The position numbers and the translations under genes were made by a program. The notes below the pieces were generated by a model, which did not search any database, had not been told where the DNA came from, and saw only the letters and a list, made by a program, of their open reading frames with translations. A stretch of DNA of 64,000 bases, from positions 84,303,362 through 84,367,361 of the forward strand of contig OX393549.1 of assembly GCA_947650365.1 (NCBI GenBank), read 5' to 3'. This stretch comes from Chamaelirium japonicum (lineage: Eukaryota > Streptophyta > Magnoliopsida > Liliales > Melanthiaceae). The stretch's first letter is position 1; each line of letters opens with the position of its first letter. Of the stretch, positions 23,477-33,700 are shown one piece after another.

Positions 23477-24324
23477 GTTGCAGCCAGTGTTTTCAAAATC
23501 AGACCGGAAGGCCAACCGAAAAGGAATCCGGTTCGGTCCGAATAGGTACAAACCGGTCTATCTTGATGGGTCATTCGCCCTGGAGGGGAGGGGGTCTGCA
23601 TGTCCCTTCGGTGGGGGTACTAGTGGCTATTCATGCCCCGAAGGGGGGATTATCCACCCCTTTAGCGGCTCATGCCTCTATGGGGGCTGACTCGCCCTTT
23701 GGTGGCTCATGCCCCAGGGACGGGTCCCACCTCAGGCGGATTAGGCTCCAGTGCGACTTCCCCTCTAGTGGCTCAAGCCCTAAGGGTGACTTGTCCGCCC
23801 CCATGGTAGCTTATGCCCCAAAAGTGTCTTGTCCGTCCCATGGCAGCTCAGACACCAAGAGCGGGAATACTTGTCAGCACATTAGAGGCTACTAGCCCAA
23901 CCAATCTAATAATAATACTTGGGGGTACGTGTCCAACAATGTATGGCTGTCATCCTCCAACTCTTTCTATAAAAGAAGTGCAAGGGGCATAAAAGGAAAG
24001 GGTTGAATCTTTGCTTACTGAATGTAAGTGAAGAGAGTTTCCATTATAATAAAGAATCTCCTCTCTCTGATTATACTATCCTCTCTATGTTCTAATCCTT
24101 CTTCTAGTTCCCCTTCTATTCTCTCTCCCTCTTAGAATAGTTAGAACATGCAGCATAATTTGGGGACACCTGCTTTAGGGGCTCCAGATCCTTATTGAGA
24201 TAGAAGAACATGAAAAATGTGTTCGGAGGGTGCTCGCTCCCAGAAGGAGTCGTCATCACTACTAACTCGCCCGATGCTAGCCACACTAGCCCTGGGCTAG
24301 TAGAAGGGAATAAGAAGGAGTGAC

Positions 24325-24602
24325 AGGTTGCTGCTCCTCGGGACCGGCTTAACCATAAGGCCATTAAGATGGTCGCCTAAGGCCCCCTTTGAAAGAATCC
24401 TCCCATATCCCAAAGGCACCTAAATAACCAAAGGCGCCATATGAAAAGAAGTCTCCAATGTAGCAAAATAAAAATCTAATGCATTATATAAGAAGAAATC
24501 TTTATGCTACTTGAAAATTTAGTTTTATTATATTACTATATTAATATCAAAAAGTCGTATTTAGCTTTTTCGCCTTAGGCCTCAACTTATAAAGAGCCGG
24601 CC
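24325..24602. mobile_element. Possible small hAT-like element
   Basis: Left side GGGACCGGCTTAACCATAAG and right side, reversed, GGCCGGCTCTTTATAAG show inverted-repeat ends with AGGCCNC/GCCTTAGGC subterminal matches. Target duplication is unclear (TTGCTGCT versus TTGCTTTT). Confidence 0.4.
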
Positions 24603-26228
24603 ATGTTGCTTTTTAGGCAAGTAGCCAGCTTTCTGAGGGTGGGGATCATACTCTCAAAATACCTTCTACACAATCTAACACCATTTTGTGGGAACTTCTG
24701 AAAAGGGACACCACCCACAAAATCCCTCAGGGACTCGTCAAAGATGTAAGACAACTTCCAGATAAAAACGTCAACAACCATGGTCTCCACCCAAAGTCAG
24801 GCCACGTCCCACCCGAGAGTACTAACTAAGCTCACTAGTGCAATTAAGCGGATGGGCGAATTGTCACGTGGCAAGGTGACGTCTTGCCCACCACAACAGC
24901 CACCCCCGAGGAGCCAGCTAAACCCTACAGAATAGTGTCCTCGATCCTTATGGCTGCTAGAAAACCACCAGCGAATGAATGGGCGACTCCATAAGTTGAT
25001 GTTGAAAGTGCACAACAGTCCACGGGTGATCCCCCGCAACTATTCTCACGGTGCCCGGACAGTTGACCCAAGATGCTCTAACCACCCCCGAGCACGTACA
25101 CAACAAGCAACGCTCCAAAGGCCATAACAGACAGCCTAGAAGCTCGCGAGCTGTAAACAGGCTACGATGCCCTAGTCCTTAGGGGCTTCCGTCGACCACT
25201 GGGTCTCCAGCCTACGATATCATGGCAGTCGGGGGGCGGGCAACCTAGATGATTCCGAGCTACACTCTTCTCGCAAGCCGCATGAGATGTGCTTTGCATC
25301 GAGATGTGACCACAACCACTTCTACTTCTAGGAGTGCAAATTGGGTAGGTTGAACCCGACCGAGCCCGAGCCCAAACTGGGATAGGTTTGGGCTCATTTT
25401 ATTAAAGGAAGAGTTGGGTTTGGGTTGGAAAAAGTCACCCTTACCTAAATTTGGGTTGGGCTGGGGCCAAAAAGTCAAGTGACCCGACCCAATCCGAACC
25501 CAAGTTGAACGTAACAAGTCACCTTATCGACCAAACAAATCTTGTTACTAGAAATGCATGGCATAGTCACTTACCTCTCCGTCCTGGGACTAGGCCTGTC
25601 AAAGGGCAATGCCAGTGCAGGGTTTGGGTCAAATTGGGCCTGGCCCTTTGTTTTAGGAGGTAGGCCCTAGCTCTTCAGGGCTAGAAAATGATGCGCCCTA
25701 GCTCGACCCTTCAAGGGCCAGGGCTGGGCCAGGGCGATCCAGGACCAAGTTGATATCACTAAGATAAGGATTATCGACATATCTATTATTCGGTTAGGTC
25801 ATTAAGGAAGGGACAAAACTTTTTTTTTTCTTCCTAAACTATTCTTATGCTAGTGCCTTTAGGTTTTTAGCATTCATTTAAAGCCCCACTCATTTATTCG
25901 TGCTTGAGCTGATAATACAGTTTAAAAAGTGTTATAAGTCTAATGAGTGTTATATAATACTACTAATACTAATATATCCAAATTTGATAACTCCAATTCA
26001 TATAGTGTTATAGTGAGTGACCAATTAATTACTTATTAGTCCCACTTGGTCTTTGATTTAGTCTCTTAATAAATATTTTATATCTATATAACATGTTAGG
26101 GCAGTTTTGTGCTGACTAGACAACTTTCGGAGACAACTTTTGGAGACAAGTTGTCCATCCAATCTGATTGTACGTATCAAGTATATCCCCATATCCCCTC
26201 AAATCAAACGGATAAAAACCCCCCTGCT

Positions 26229-26289
26229 TTCTCTCTCTCTCTATCCCCCCCTCTTGCGATTTAACCGCCCTACTTTCGATCTGCTCCCC

Positions 26290-26324
<35 letters not shown>

Positions 26325-26372
26325 CGTCTCTCGCGATCTAACCGACCCCACGATCTGCTCCCCCGCCCCCTG

Positions 26373-26443
<71 letters not shown>

Positions 26444-26493
26444 CGTCTCTTGCGATCTAACCGCCCACCCTACTATCTGATCCACCACTCCCT

Positions 26494-26535
<42 letters not shown>

Positions 26536-26578
26536 CATCGCTAACCGCACTCCCTACCTCTACAATCTGATCCCCCCG

Positions 26579-26625
<47 letters not shown>

Positions 26626-26781
26626 CGTCGCTAACCGTCCCCCCTTCCTCTGCGATTTGATCCCCCCGCCCCCACCCCCTGCAATCTGATCTCCCGCCCT
26701 CTCTCTCTCTCTCTCTCTCTCTCCCCGTCACTAACCGCACCTCCAGCAACATTCTCTCTCTCTCTCTTTCCCCCTTCTCTC
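26229..26781. repeat. CT-rich tract with GC-rich spacers
   Basis: At least five long (CT)n stretches separated by related spacers such as CCCCGTCTCTCGCGATCTAA and CCCCGTCGCTAACCG. This suggests tandem amplification of a CT-plus-spacer unit. Confidence 0.9.
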
Positions 26782-26832
26782 TCCCCTCTCTCTTCAACAA
26801 ATCATGTATACACTGCAACCGTTCCCCAGAGC

Positions 26833-27315
26833 CTATCTACACGCGAAGGAGTGGCGCGATAGACAATGGGTCCAGCGGAGCAAGCTGAGGAAGAGGGCCA
26901 TGACAGTGTCAGCCACTTCCTCGGCGCGGCCGATGTCGACGTAGGCGGAGGCTGAGGGCGGAGTCGACGGCGCGGTCGGCGGAGCCGAGGCAGAGGATGA
27001 GCTGCCAGGGCTGGAGGCGGCACTGGGCTGCATGGGGGAGGAAGGAGAGGGAGTGGAGGAGGACGGCTGCTGCGGATTCGATCCGACCGTCGGAGATCCA
27101 AGAGAGGCCCACGTGCTCGACGGAGGCGACGCCGCCAAGGCCCTCTGCTTGAGGGAGGGGTCATCGAGGGGGTTAAGGGAGGCCACCAGCGGGGGGGGCC
27201 ATCCGATTTGAATCCGACGCCGATCCGCGCGGATACCCTGTAAGCCCTGCCGTCGCCCTTGCCTCTTCTCATCCCTCACTCTCTTTCTTGCGCTTCTTCG
27301 TCCCGCGGCTGACAA
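26833..27315 (-). pseudogene. GC-rich gene fragment of unknown family, possibly captured
   Basis: The minus strand shows a GC-rich, coding-like patch of about 480 bp unlike its AT- and CT-rich surroundings. One frame gives NPLDDPSLKQRALA and later AYVDIGRAEEVADTVMALFL. Another frame in between gives VASVEHVGLSWISDGRIESA and QCRLQPWQLILCLGSADRAV. Together they look like one helical protein broken by two frameshifts. I do not recognise the family. The position inside a Helitron fits exon capture, but an ordinary local remnant is also possible. Confidence 0.4.
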
Positions 27316-27835
27316 GGTAATGGATCATCGTCACCGTAAAGGGTTCGAGTCGACTCCACTCCATTAACGGCGCTCCATTATCCTGCAATAGCCGCTTCGA
27401 CGTGTGAGAGAGTGACTCCTCTCCAGCAATACAGGTGAGGTCCAATCCGATGCGGCTCAGTTGGGGTTGGACGCGGTACACCGTCGGTGACGCATGCGTC
27501 GGTCAGCTGAGTGCAATCCAATCCCCAGATTCCCCACTGGAGCTCCTTGCATGGCACGCACGGCATCACAGCTGTCCCATGGAGTGCCGCAACCCTAGAT
27601 GGCTTCAGATTTGTGCGGCTTCAGAAGGTCTGATATGAGATTGGCTCGGTTAAAAGTTTCTTCAAAAGCTTTGGCTAAGGGAAACCGGTTTAACTATATG
27701 ATAGATGGGGGGCAAATGTGTTATTTTATAAAATACTGGATCTATTACTATTAAATCTCTTATGATATATTAATTATGTTGAGACCAACAAATAATAGAT
27801 TGTAATTAAATGGACCTAATGCAATCTCTCCCTGA

Positions 27836-28306
27836 TAGGGCTGACAATTTCGGACCTGACACGGCAGACCCGACACGAAGTTAGCGGGTGTAGGTCAGGG
27901 CTAAACGGGTTCGGGTCGTAAACGGGTCGACACGATAGACCCGTTTAATAAACGGGTCGGGTCCGGGTTTAGGGTCTGGACACGGTAGACCCGGAAAGAC
28001 CCGTTTAAAATTCAACGGGTCGTGTCGGGTCGGGTCTACCCGCAATCCGATACTATAATATATAGTATCAGCGGGTCTATCGGGTTAGGTCGGGTCGAGT
28101 CGGATTGGGTCGGATCCGGTCAACTGAATAAACCCGTGTGGTAAACGAGTCTTATTGGGTCTACCTGTTTATAAACGGGTCGGGTACGGGTTTAGGATCT
28201 ATACACAATTAGTTAAACGGGTCGGGTCCGGATCTAGGGGTTTTGGACATGACCCGAAATAAGACATGACATGAACCCAACCCGACCTGACCCATTGCCA
28301 CCCCTA
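27836..28306. mobile_element. Small non-autonomous hAT
   Basis: Left end TAGGGCTGACAA; right end, reversed, TAGGGGTGGCAA. Target duplications CTCCCTGA (27828-27835) and CTCCCCGA (28307-28314) differ at one base. 471 bp, dense in CGGGTCGGGTC motifs. Confidence 0.85.
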
Positions 28307-28778
28307 CTCCCCGACAATGTTTTTAAAGTCGGACCGGAAGGCAAACCGAAACGGCATCCGGTTCGGTCCAAATCGGTTCAAACCGCTGGCTCAACCGTTT
28401 CAACTGCATAAAATAGGTTTTTTTTTAAGTAGATATTTACTAAATTCTCCAATAAAAATTTTGATTTCTGGGTTAACAGACAAATCAGTTTATTGAAAGA
28501 TCGAACCGAAACATATTCCGATTCCGGTCCAACTTGGTCGGACCACCCGGTTTGTTCTGGTTTTCAAAACACTGCTCCCCAGTTCTCTCTCTCTCCCCGT
28601 CTCCACCCCCCCCGGTTCTCTCTCTCTGTTGCGCGTGCCCTCTCTCTAACTCTTTCTCTCTCCCACAATCGAGAAAATCTATGGTATAACCGTGATGCCA
28701 GATCGTTGGTATCACAGGCAAATCAAACCATTTAGCACAACTATAGTTGCATCATAGCCACACGATGGCAGCCACCAT

Positions 28779-28785
<7 letters not shown>

Positions 28786-28814
<29 letters not shown>
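28786..28814. repeat. (CT)n microsatellite
   Basis: Short perfect CT tract. Confidence 0.9.
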
Positions 28815-28818
<4 letters not shown>

Positions 28819-29012
28819 GATGGTGGCAGGGGAGGAACCCAAATTTTCTGCCCTATTTCTCTGCACCGATCGAGTACAGTGCAATGGACGGTTGTAACTT
28901 GGGGGGTAGATGATGAGGCAGACAAATGGGGCAGAGGATTTGGGTTCGGGGGTTGGGGGTGGGTGGGGGGTGGTGATGCCCAGGGACTGTGTGGCCGTAG
29001 AAGGCGGCCCGC

Positions 29013-29582
29013 TAGGGCTGTGCAAAAACCGACCCGAACCGCCTAACCGAACCGAAACCGACCAAAATTTAACCGAAATAACCGAACCGAACATCAAACC
29101 GAACCGAAAACAAACCGAACCGACAAAACCGATTAAATCGGTTTCGGTTTCGGTTCCCGGGTATGAAACACCGAACCGAAACCGAAAAAACCGACCCGAC
29201 TTCTTAAATCATAAACACAACGACCATAATACTTTTGTTTCAAGTAAGTGCAAGTACGAAGTAATTATGTTACATCTACAATGTTTCAAAAGAGTGAACG
29301 TCGGTTGATTTTGCTTTGAACTTTCATTTTGGCACTATGTAAGAACATAATCATCCACTTATTTTTGATGAACTGACGATTAAGATTCAAGAGCCAAGGG
29401 TTCTAGCATAACTCATATTAACCGAAACCGAACCGAAACCGAACCGAAAACCGATTACACCGAACCGACAAAAACCGACCATTTCGGTTTCGGTTTCGGT
29501 TTTGATTTTTCGAAAACCGAAAAAAAATAAAACCGACAAAACCGACACCGAAACCGACCGACAAAACCGACGCTCACCCCTA
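29013..29582. mobile_element. Small non-autonomous hAT in a Helitron 3' end
   Basis: Starts TAGGGCTGTGCAAAAACCG and ends CTCACCCCTA, with the exact 8-bp duplication CGGCCCGC (29005-29012 and 29583-29590). 570 bp, built largely of AACCGAACCGAAACCG-type arrays. Removing it restores the conserved CGGCCCGCTGCAGTGCCG of the Helitron 3' end. Confidence 0.92.
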
Positions 29583-29680
29583 CGGCCCGCTGCAGTGCCG
29601 ACAGGCACGGGCATGCACTAGTATTATATAATTTATGTATATGGATGATCATAGGTTTTCATAGCCTGGCTCTTATCTTA

Positions 29681-30137
29681 GAGCATCTCCAACCGGCTCC
29701 GTAGGCGAGCTCTGAAGGCCACGTGGCACTCCGAATGGAAATGGGCGCTCCAACCGGCTCCGAAGGATGCTCCGAAGGCCTACGTGGTAGGCCACGTGCG
29801 GCCCGGACCTCCGAAGCCCTCCACATACAACAGAGCTCCTTCGGAGCCTCTGAAGGAATAAAAAATTCTGTCTTTTTTTAAAAAACCCCCCGGAACTTCA
29901 GAAATTATTTTTTATATATATCAAAACATGTACTTTTTAACAGATTTGGTGTAACTTTGGAGACTTTGGATAACTTGTAAATATATAGGGTGTTTCATGC
30001 AAATGGCTCGGATATCCCGTTCGGAGGCCGTTGGAGCTGAACCTCTCAATGAGGACGCCTCCGATGAGGTGGCAGCAAAATATGGGCCCCACTTGCTTCG
30101 GAGGTGCTCCGAGCTTCAGAGCCGGTTGGAGATGCTC
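29681..30137. mobile_element. PIF/Harbinger (Tourist-like) MITE in the promoter region
   Basis: The terminal inverted repeat GAGCATCTCCAACCGGCTC is perfect for 19 bp at both ends. The 3-bp target TTA is duplicated (29678-29680 and 30138-30140). 457 bp. GAGCATCTCCAAC termini are common in plant Tourist-like MITEs. The right end is 164 bp before the ATG of the TDRD3-like gene. Confidence 0.9.
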
Positions 30138-30140
30138 TTA

Positions 30141-30301
30141 GGGGTTTATGAAAACTGGGCCCGGCCCGACCCTCGAGTCATTGGCTGGCAGCGAAGGCTT
30201 TGGAGGGCCGAGCCGGTCAGGTACGCTCGCTAGAGGGCTAGATTGACAGGCCTACCTGGGACGAGCAACTGAGCGGGAGAGCGGGCGGGAGAGGGAGAGA
30301 G
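30141..30301 (+). promoter_or_regulatory. Probable proximal promoter and 5' UTR of the TDRD3-like gene
   Basis: GC-rich, ending in a GGGAGAGCGGGCGGGAGAGG purine stretch directly before the ATG. No clear TATA box was seen. Assigned by position only. Confidence 0.45.
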
Positions 30302-30681
30302 ATGGAGAGGGGCGAGGACCCGGCGGAAGCAGTCATGGAAGCCTTGATCTCGAGAGGATGGCGCTTCAGGGATCCCGAAGAGATGCGCGCTTTGATCCGG
30401 AGCAAGACCAACTCCACCTCCTCCTCCTCCTCCTCCTCATCTCTGGATTCCGTCGAGCTGGAGCTCTTGAACATGGATCTGAGATCCTTCGGCGGGAAAT
30501 CGCTCCCCGAACCCTCCGCCTTGATGAAATCTTCCAATCTCCCGGGCCCCAAAGTCTTGCAGGCAAATCCTCTACCTCCCCCCTTCCTTCCATTTCTGTT
30601 TTCTGGATATCATCCGATTGATCATTTTAGGGTTTTCTCTCTATAAATTCGTCATTTTTCTCGTTATATTGATCATTGCTT

Positions 30682-30748
<67 letters not shown>

Positions 30749-33700
30749 TAGATTTTTAACCAATACATGGAAGGTAGGGGTATAGGGGGTGAGGTTGAGA
30801 TGAAACCTCTCAGTAATGGTTTCTGGCTTCACGTTTGACTGAGAGGAGGATAGGAGAAGGGTATGGATGGGAGGGTTCTGATTAGTAGGAGTCAAATCAC
30901 TTGCCCTAGAGCAGTGATGCCCGGCTTCTGCCCGAGCCAGGCACCATTTTAAAAGACACCGTCTGCCTCTGGGTTGGTCTTCCCAATTTTGTCGATGGAG
31001 ATTTCGGATACTGATCTTATCATTGGAGCGGCAACGATGGCATGGAGGCCGCCGATAGGTCTGGATGCCTACACAAACCAGATGATTCGGGGGAAGTACA
31101 CGAGGATATGTATTCAACTAGAAATCCAGAAGCTCTTTGTCGGGGGATCTGGTTAGACTGTGGATACTGCACACAGTTGTAGCCGTTTGTGTGTGAGGGT
31201 CTTCCTTTGTTTTGCCACCAATTTGTGATGGTATGACATGTTGTGCCGGAAAGCAACACTTCGATGGGAAAGAACTCCGGCAATAGGGACAATGGTGAGA
31301 AGGTGTTTGTTCCCAATGTGAAAGCCTTTGTGGCGCTGAGACATGTTGGTGAGACGGAGGCTGATGCCAGCCAGGTGCCAACGAAGGGGGTATCAGGCCA
31401 TTGGTGATCGTTGTTAGAGGGAAGAGGGGTCATTGGGGAGGAAGCAGCTGCGGCGGGCCAAGCTTGGACCATAGCAAAATCCGAGGAGGCAAGGCGACCA
31501 TGTCCACGAGATTCCTCGATCCTATCGGAGTGATGATTTGGCTGTTAACTAATCAAAGAAAAAGTGAAAGCCGCACGATTCTTCAAGAACTTGACTTGAT
31601 AAGTAGAAAACTCTTCCTAAGTAGTGACGATTTCGTCTCTTCTTTCTTTCTCTTGCTACTCCTTGCCTCTTTTGGAAAGTTACTTTGACCCAATAGACTA
31701 TCCTTCTGTATAGGGGAAGGAAACGCTTTTGCGGTACCTCACTTTCACAGCCCAGGTCTTAGCGCTAGAGACTTATGTTCATAGTGCGCCAGCAGGGAAG
31801 AAGATTACACAAACGAGCTTTAAAGAAGACACAATATGCCAACAACTTTCTTTCATCACGAAGTTCAAGAGTCCATTGGTTTGTGCTTTTGTCGCAGTTC
31901 GGTGTTCTCAATGAGATGTTGAGTTATTCTTGTCACTCTTTGTTTCATTGACCACCTATACCTCGTCCAATAAAGATTCTAAGTGGAGACAGGCTATAAT
32001 GGGCTCTTTTTCAACTCTACAAAGCATGATCTAGTACCAAAGATCGAAGGACTGAATTTGATGGATGCCCAAGCCTGGAGTGCTAAGTGTCAGTAGACAC
32101 ACATGATAATGAAGAGCTAACTTCATTTGAAACATTAAGCCCGAGTAGCCAACTAACTGTACCTTGATCGATTGGGAGCTAATCTCTCCATTCATCCACC
32201 TCTCTCTGCGACTATAGAAGGAACCCTCCCTTGTGTAGGTTTAATCCCCGATCATTCTATCTTTAGTGAGGGGACGGGTAATCTTGCTCCACATCATGGG
32301 ATCACACTTTACTCCCAATTGGGATAATATAATTAAGAAAGCATTTCTATATCATGTTTAGTGACTGCGTAATTTGCGATGTTATAGAAATGCTTTCTTA
32401 ATTTAGAAACATATAGGAGTATAGGATAACAAGGGGGTATTCTGGGTGTTTGGCTAGGTTAGATGTTTCTGATCGGATGAAACCTGGTAAGGAAGTAGGC
32501 CTAGATATGATGGATTTATGGTTAAAGTTCGGTAACGCATCTAATGATCTAATTGTTGGATTAAAAGTCACGAAGGTCTGATCAGATTTGGACTGTTGGT
32601 TCCATATATGAATATGGATTTAATTGGGCTCTAATTTCAGTTTGGGGCTATTATGTATAAAGGCTTTATGATGCAGGACAATCTATAGTGGGCGCCTAGG
32701 ATGCTATGAGATGCAAACAAGATATGATCAAACAACCTAATGTCTACATGCGATGATGCAACACAATTATTCCTAAAGTCAATGCAACTAATATGATGAT
32801 TCTCAAGATGATGAATTGTTGAAATTTACTATAATAAATAAAGCAATGCAGATTTTAAAGCTTACGTCAAATATTCAACACACACTTCAAGAAATTATAT
32901 AGGAAGTTAGGTCAAGAGTAGAAGGATTCCCCTTCGAAGATCCTCGGATGGATTGACTGGTTGGATGCTCGTTGCAAAGGTTCACCATGCTTATCGTCGC
33001 ACTTCGTGCTGTCCCCTTATAAGTCCTCTCACTTAAAATAAAATTCAAATAAAGTAAAGCCCATTAAATAAAGCCCAATAGTCTATTACATTTAAATAAA
33101 ACCAAAATTAATGAAAGACCCATTAGATGGTGTCCGAATCCGGATCTGTCCGAAGCAAACTGAAGCCCTGATCATTCACTGTGATGCATCCACTGATAAG
33201 TCTCCATCTGATCCCCCTCACTTTAAAATGGATGGCTTGGTGTATGGGCAAAGTTTCATGGCTTTCAGAGACCTATGGACTATGGAGGATTATCTAATGG
33301 TTTCTATTTGGGGTTTGCAAGGTATCATATTTTGGAACTATGAAGGTTTGGTGATGAAGAGAATAGTTTAATGGTGGTTTTCAATGGATTATTTTCAACA
33401 ATAATTAAGATCCAAAAATTAACCTCAGAAGAGATAGTACCTGATGCAAAGGATAGATACTGGACTGTACTGCTCAAAGGACTTACCATCGGCAAATCAC
33501 AAATGCTCGAGATGAAGGCGATAGAAACAATTTCTAGCAACAAACACTTGTCTATTTCAATATATCGCAAGATGAGATACAAAAGAGAAGGGGGCTTTAA
33601 ATAGCCCCTTCTAACCCTAAAAGGGTCGAGAACTTGGAGGACTCTCCAAGTCCGTGAGTACCGCGTGGACCCCAACACGGACGCTGCACCCTCTTTCACA

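Larger units (their letters stand above)
22628..26092 (+). mobile_element. Helitron 3 (5' end clear, 3' end not found)
   Basis: Starts TCTATATAACAAGGGAC with the same CTAGACAAAA repeats as its neighbours, one base after the CTAG of Helitron 2. No hairpin-CTAG end was found before the next start at 26093. It may be truncated or may share the end at 29621. It includes CT-rich DNA, copies of a CCGG-rich repeat (about 23290 and 23490), and an LTR-like block with a TATA-like CTATAAAAG near 23970. Confidence 0.5.
26093..29621 (+). mobile_element. Helitron 4, carrying two hAT insertions and a gene-like fragment
   Basis: Starts TCTATATAACATGTTAGG after an A. Ends with the hairpin GTGCC-GACA-GGCAC, GGGCATGCA and CTAG at 29618-29621, then T. 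3.5 kb in total. It contains CT-rich DNA (26229-26781), a GC-rich gene-like fragment (26833-27315), and two complete small hAT elements (27836-28306 and 29013-29582). The second hAT lies 8 bp after GGCCGTAGAAG, within the conserved 3' terminal region. Confidence 0.65.

Noticed and set aside
23562..25773. Candidate solo LTR (TG...CA with TATCT on both sides)
   Set aside because: The flanking host repeat does not rejoin across the interval, and the internal layout is not LTR-like; likely coincidence.
26140..26818. Long frames rich in Ser-Leu or Arg-Glu
   Set aside because: Microsatellite translations, as at 22.7 kb.
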